A stretch of 64,000 nt of DNA, taken from NCBI GenBank assembly GCA_963761735.1, contig CAVXHQ010000006.1, positions 289,476-353,475 of the forward strand, in the 5' to 3' direction. This document shows, piece after piece, positions 63,541 to 64,000 of this stretch. Position numbers and translations under genes: made by a program. The notes below the pieces were generated by a model. It was not told the DNA's origin and did no database searches. It saw nothing but the letters and a program-made list of their open reading frames with translations. The DNA comes from CAVXHQ01 sp963761735 (GTDB lineage: Bacteria; Pseudomonadota; Alphaproteobacteria; Rhodobacterales; Rhodobacteraceae). Every line of letters starts with the position of its first letter. Position 1 is the first letter of the stretch.

Positions 63541-63858
63541 CTGTCGCGATGTGCTCGAAACAAGGTATCTCCTCTCGCACGTTAAAGCCTGGGTCGACCC
63601 CCTGCCTGGCCATGCCACGATACTCAAGAGCGCGGTCACGTGCTTGGTTCGGGGTTACGATATCCGACCACCAAGACCGAAGTCGGTGCGCAGCGGCTCG
63701 CCTTCGCGGTTGCGCTGGCCTTTCACGGCAAGAGGAACGATTCAGCGCCTTGCGCCGGACGGATCGACCACACGGTACAAACCGATACAGCCGCCGTGAC
63801 GACCGGGGCCGAGGGTGCGGACCAAATTTTTCGTCAGGTTTCCGCTAAGTACAGCCAT
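63541..63858 (-). pseudogene. Tyrosine integrase pseudogene (N-terminal DUF4102-like part)
   Basis: From the ATG at 63858 the minus strand reads MAVLSGNLTKNLVRTLGPGR, then GLYRVVDPSGARR, and an in-frame TGA (63742-63744) where Trp is expected. It continues GQRNREGEPLRTDFGLGG, loses one base near 63664-63668, and resumes as DIVTPNQARDRALEYRGMARQG and FNVREEIPCFEHIATG. This is the arm-binding N-terminus of phage/island integrases. The catalytic domain is absent; HNH sequence follows directly. The position some 560 bases from the 3' end of tRNA-Trp fits an island that used that tRNA. Confidence 0.75.
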
Positions 63859-64000
63859 GGAAATACCGCGATTCCGACGACGCGATGAACGAAAGGTTAA
63901 AGCAAATACGAATGCAGATAAGCTATCAAAAACAAAACTTAAAAGGGCTGAACAGTAGCCTGCGGAATTGCATGGAAATGAAGGGTGGCGGAGACGAAGT

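Noticed and set aside
63742..63744. TGA in the integrase read as selenocysteine or recoding
   Set aside because: The position is Trp in the family, no SECIS-like element is apparent, and a frameshift and truncation follow; it is a pseudogene stop.

Overview
The window is GC-rich, densely packed bacterial chromosome and reads as an alphaproteobacterium of the Rhodobacterales (Roseobacter/Paracoccus side). The evidence is gene content: a PhyR-NepR-EcfG general stress switch, an NDUFA12-type complex I accessory subunit, two DUF442/TIGR01244 phosphatases, a RamB/ScfR-like regulator, paired YeeE/YedE proteins and a DUF2155 protein. I cannot name a genus.

Layout. 1-11960 (minus strand): two complete peptide-type (Dpp/Opp) ABC importers and the regulator that heads them. 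An XRE-cupin regulator leads B2-C2-D2-F2-A2, then A1-B1-C1-D1-F1, with F1 cut by the window edge. 12239-16618: a membrane GGDEF-EAL protein, an alpha/beta hydrolase, a TIGR01244 phosphatase and a YeeE/YedE pair. 16716-25592: a full glycogen operon (glgB-C-A-X-pgm). 25743-29422: a P-loop kinase, a YihY/BrkB membrane protein, and divergent phyR and nepR-ecfG. 29936-38480: a 1087-residue Bap-like adhesin followed by its probable type I secretion system (TolC-like lipoprotein, ABC exporter, HlyD). 38710-42805: clpP, clpX, a RidA-like protein, NDUFA12, a DUF2155 protein and aat. 42802-44669: accB-accC. 45539-52854: a branched-chain-amino-acid-type ABC operon ending in acs, with a ScfR-like regulator divergent from it. 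54743-58122: a lone receiver, a small membrane protein and a symporter-histidine kinase. 58243-62692: a FliM/FliN-like protein, a second TIGR01244 phosphatase, an odd crotonase/HCDH protein and small membrane genes. 62906-64000: tRNA-Trp followed by an AT-richer decayed segment with an integrase pseudogene and an HNH remnant.

The most unusual structure is in the first peptide-transporter operon. Between the DppB-type and DppC-type genes lie four consecutive 9- or 10-codon open frames. Each is joined to the next, and to the flanking genes, by an ATGA stop-start overlap. The next junction (DppC to DppD) holds a 66-codon frame built of 33-bp repeats that also begins on the upstream stop and ends on the downstream start. 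Short in-frame tandem repeats lie beside three further gene junctions. This looks like expansion of translational-coupling junctions and is the best candidate here for something undescribed. Other notable items are nested divergent EcfG promoters, a covarying double-palindrome repeat twice in the liv-type operon, and the broken integrase beside tRNA-Trp.

Five otherwise normal genes (DppC1, DppB1, GGDEF-EAL, YeeE, symporter-kinase) are each interrupted by one single-base indel. This is either sequence error or very recent mutation; I annotate them as full-length genes with a frameshift.
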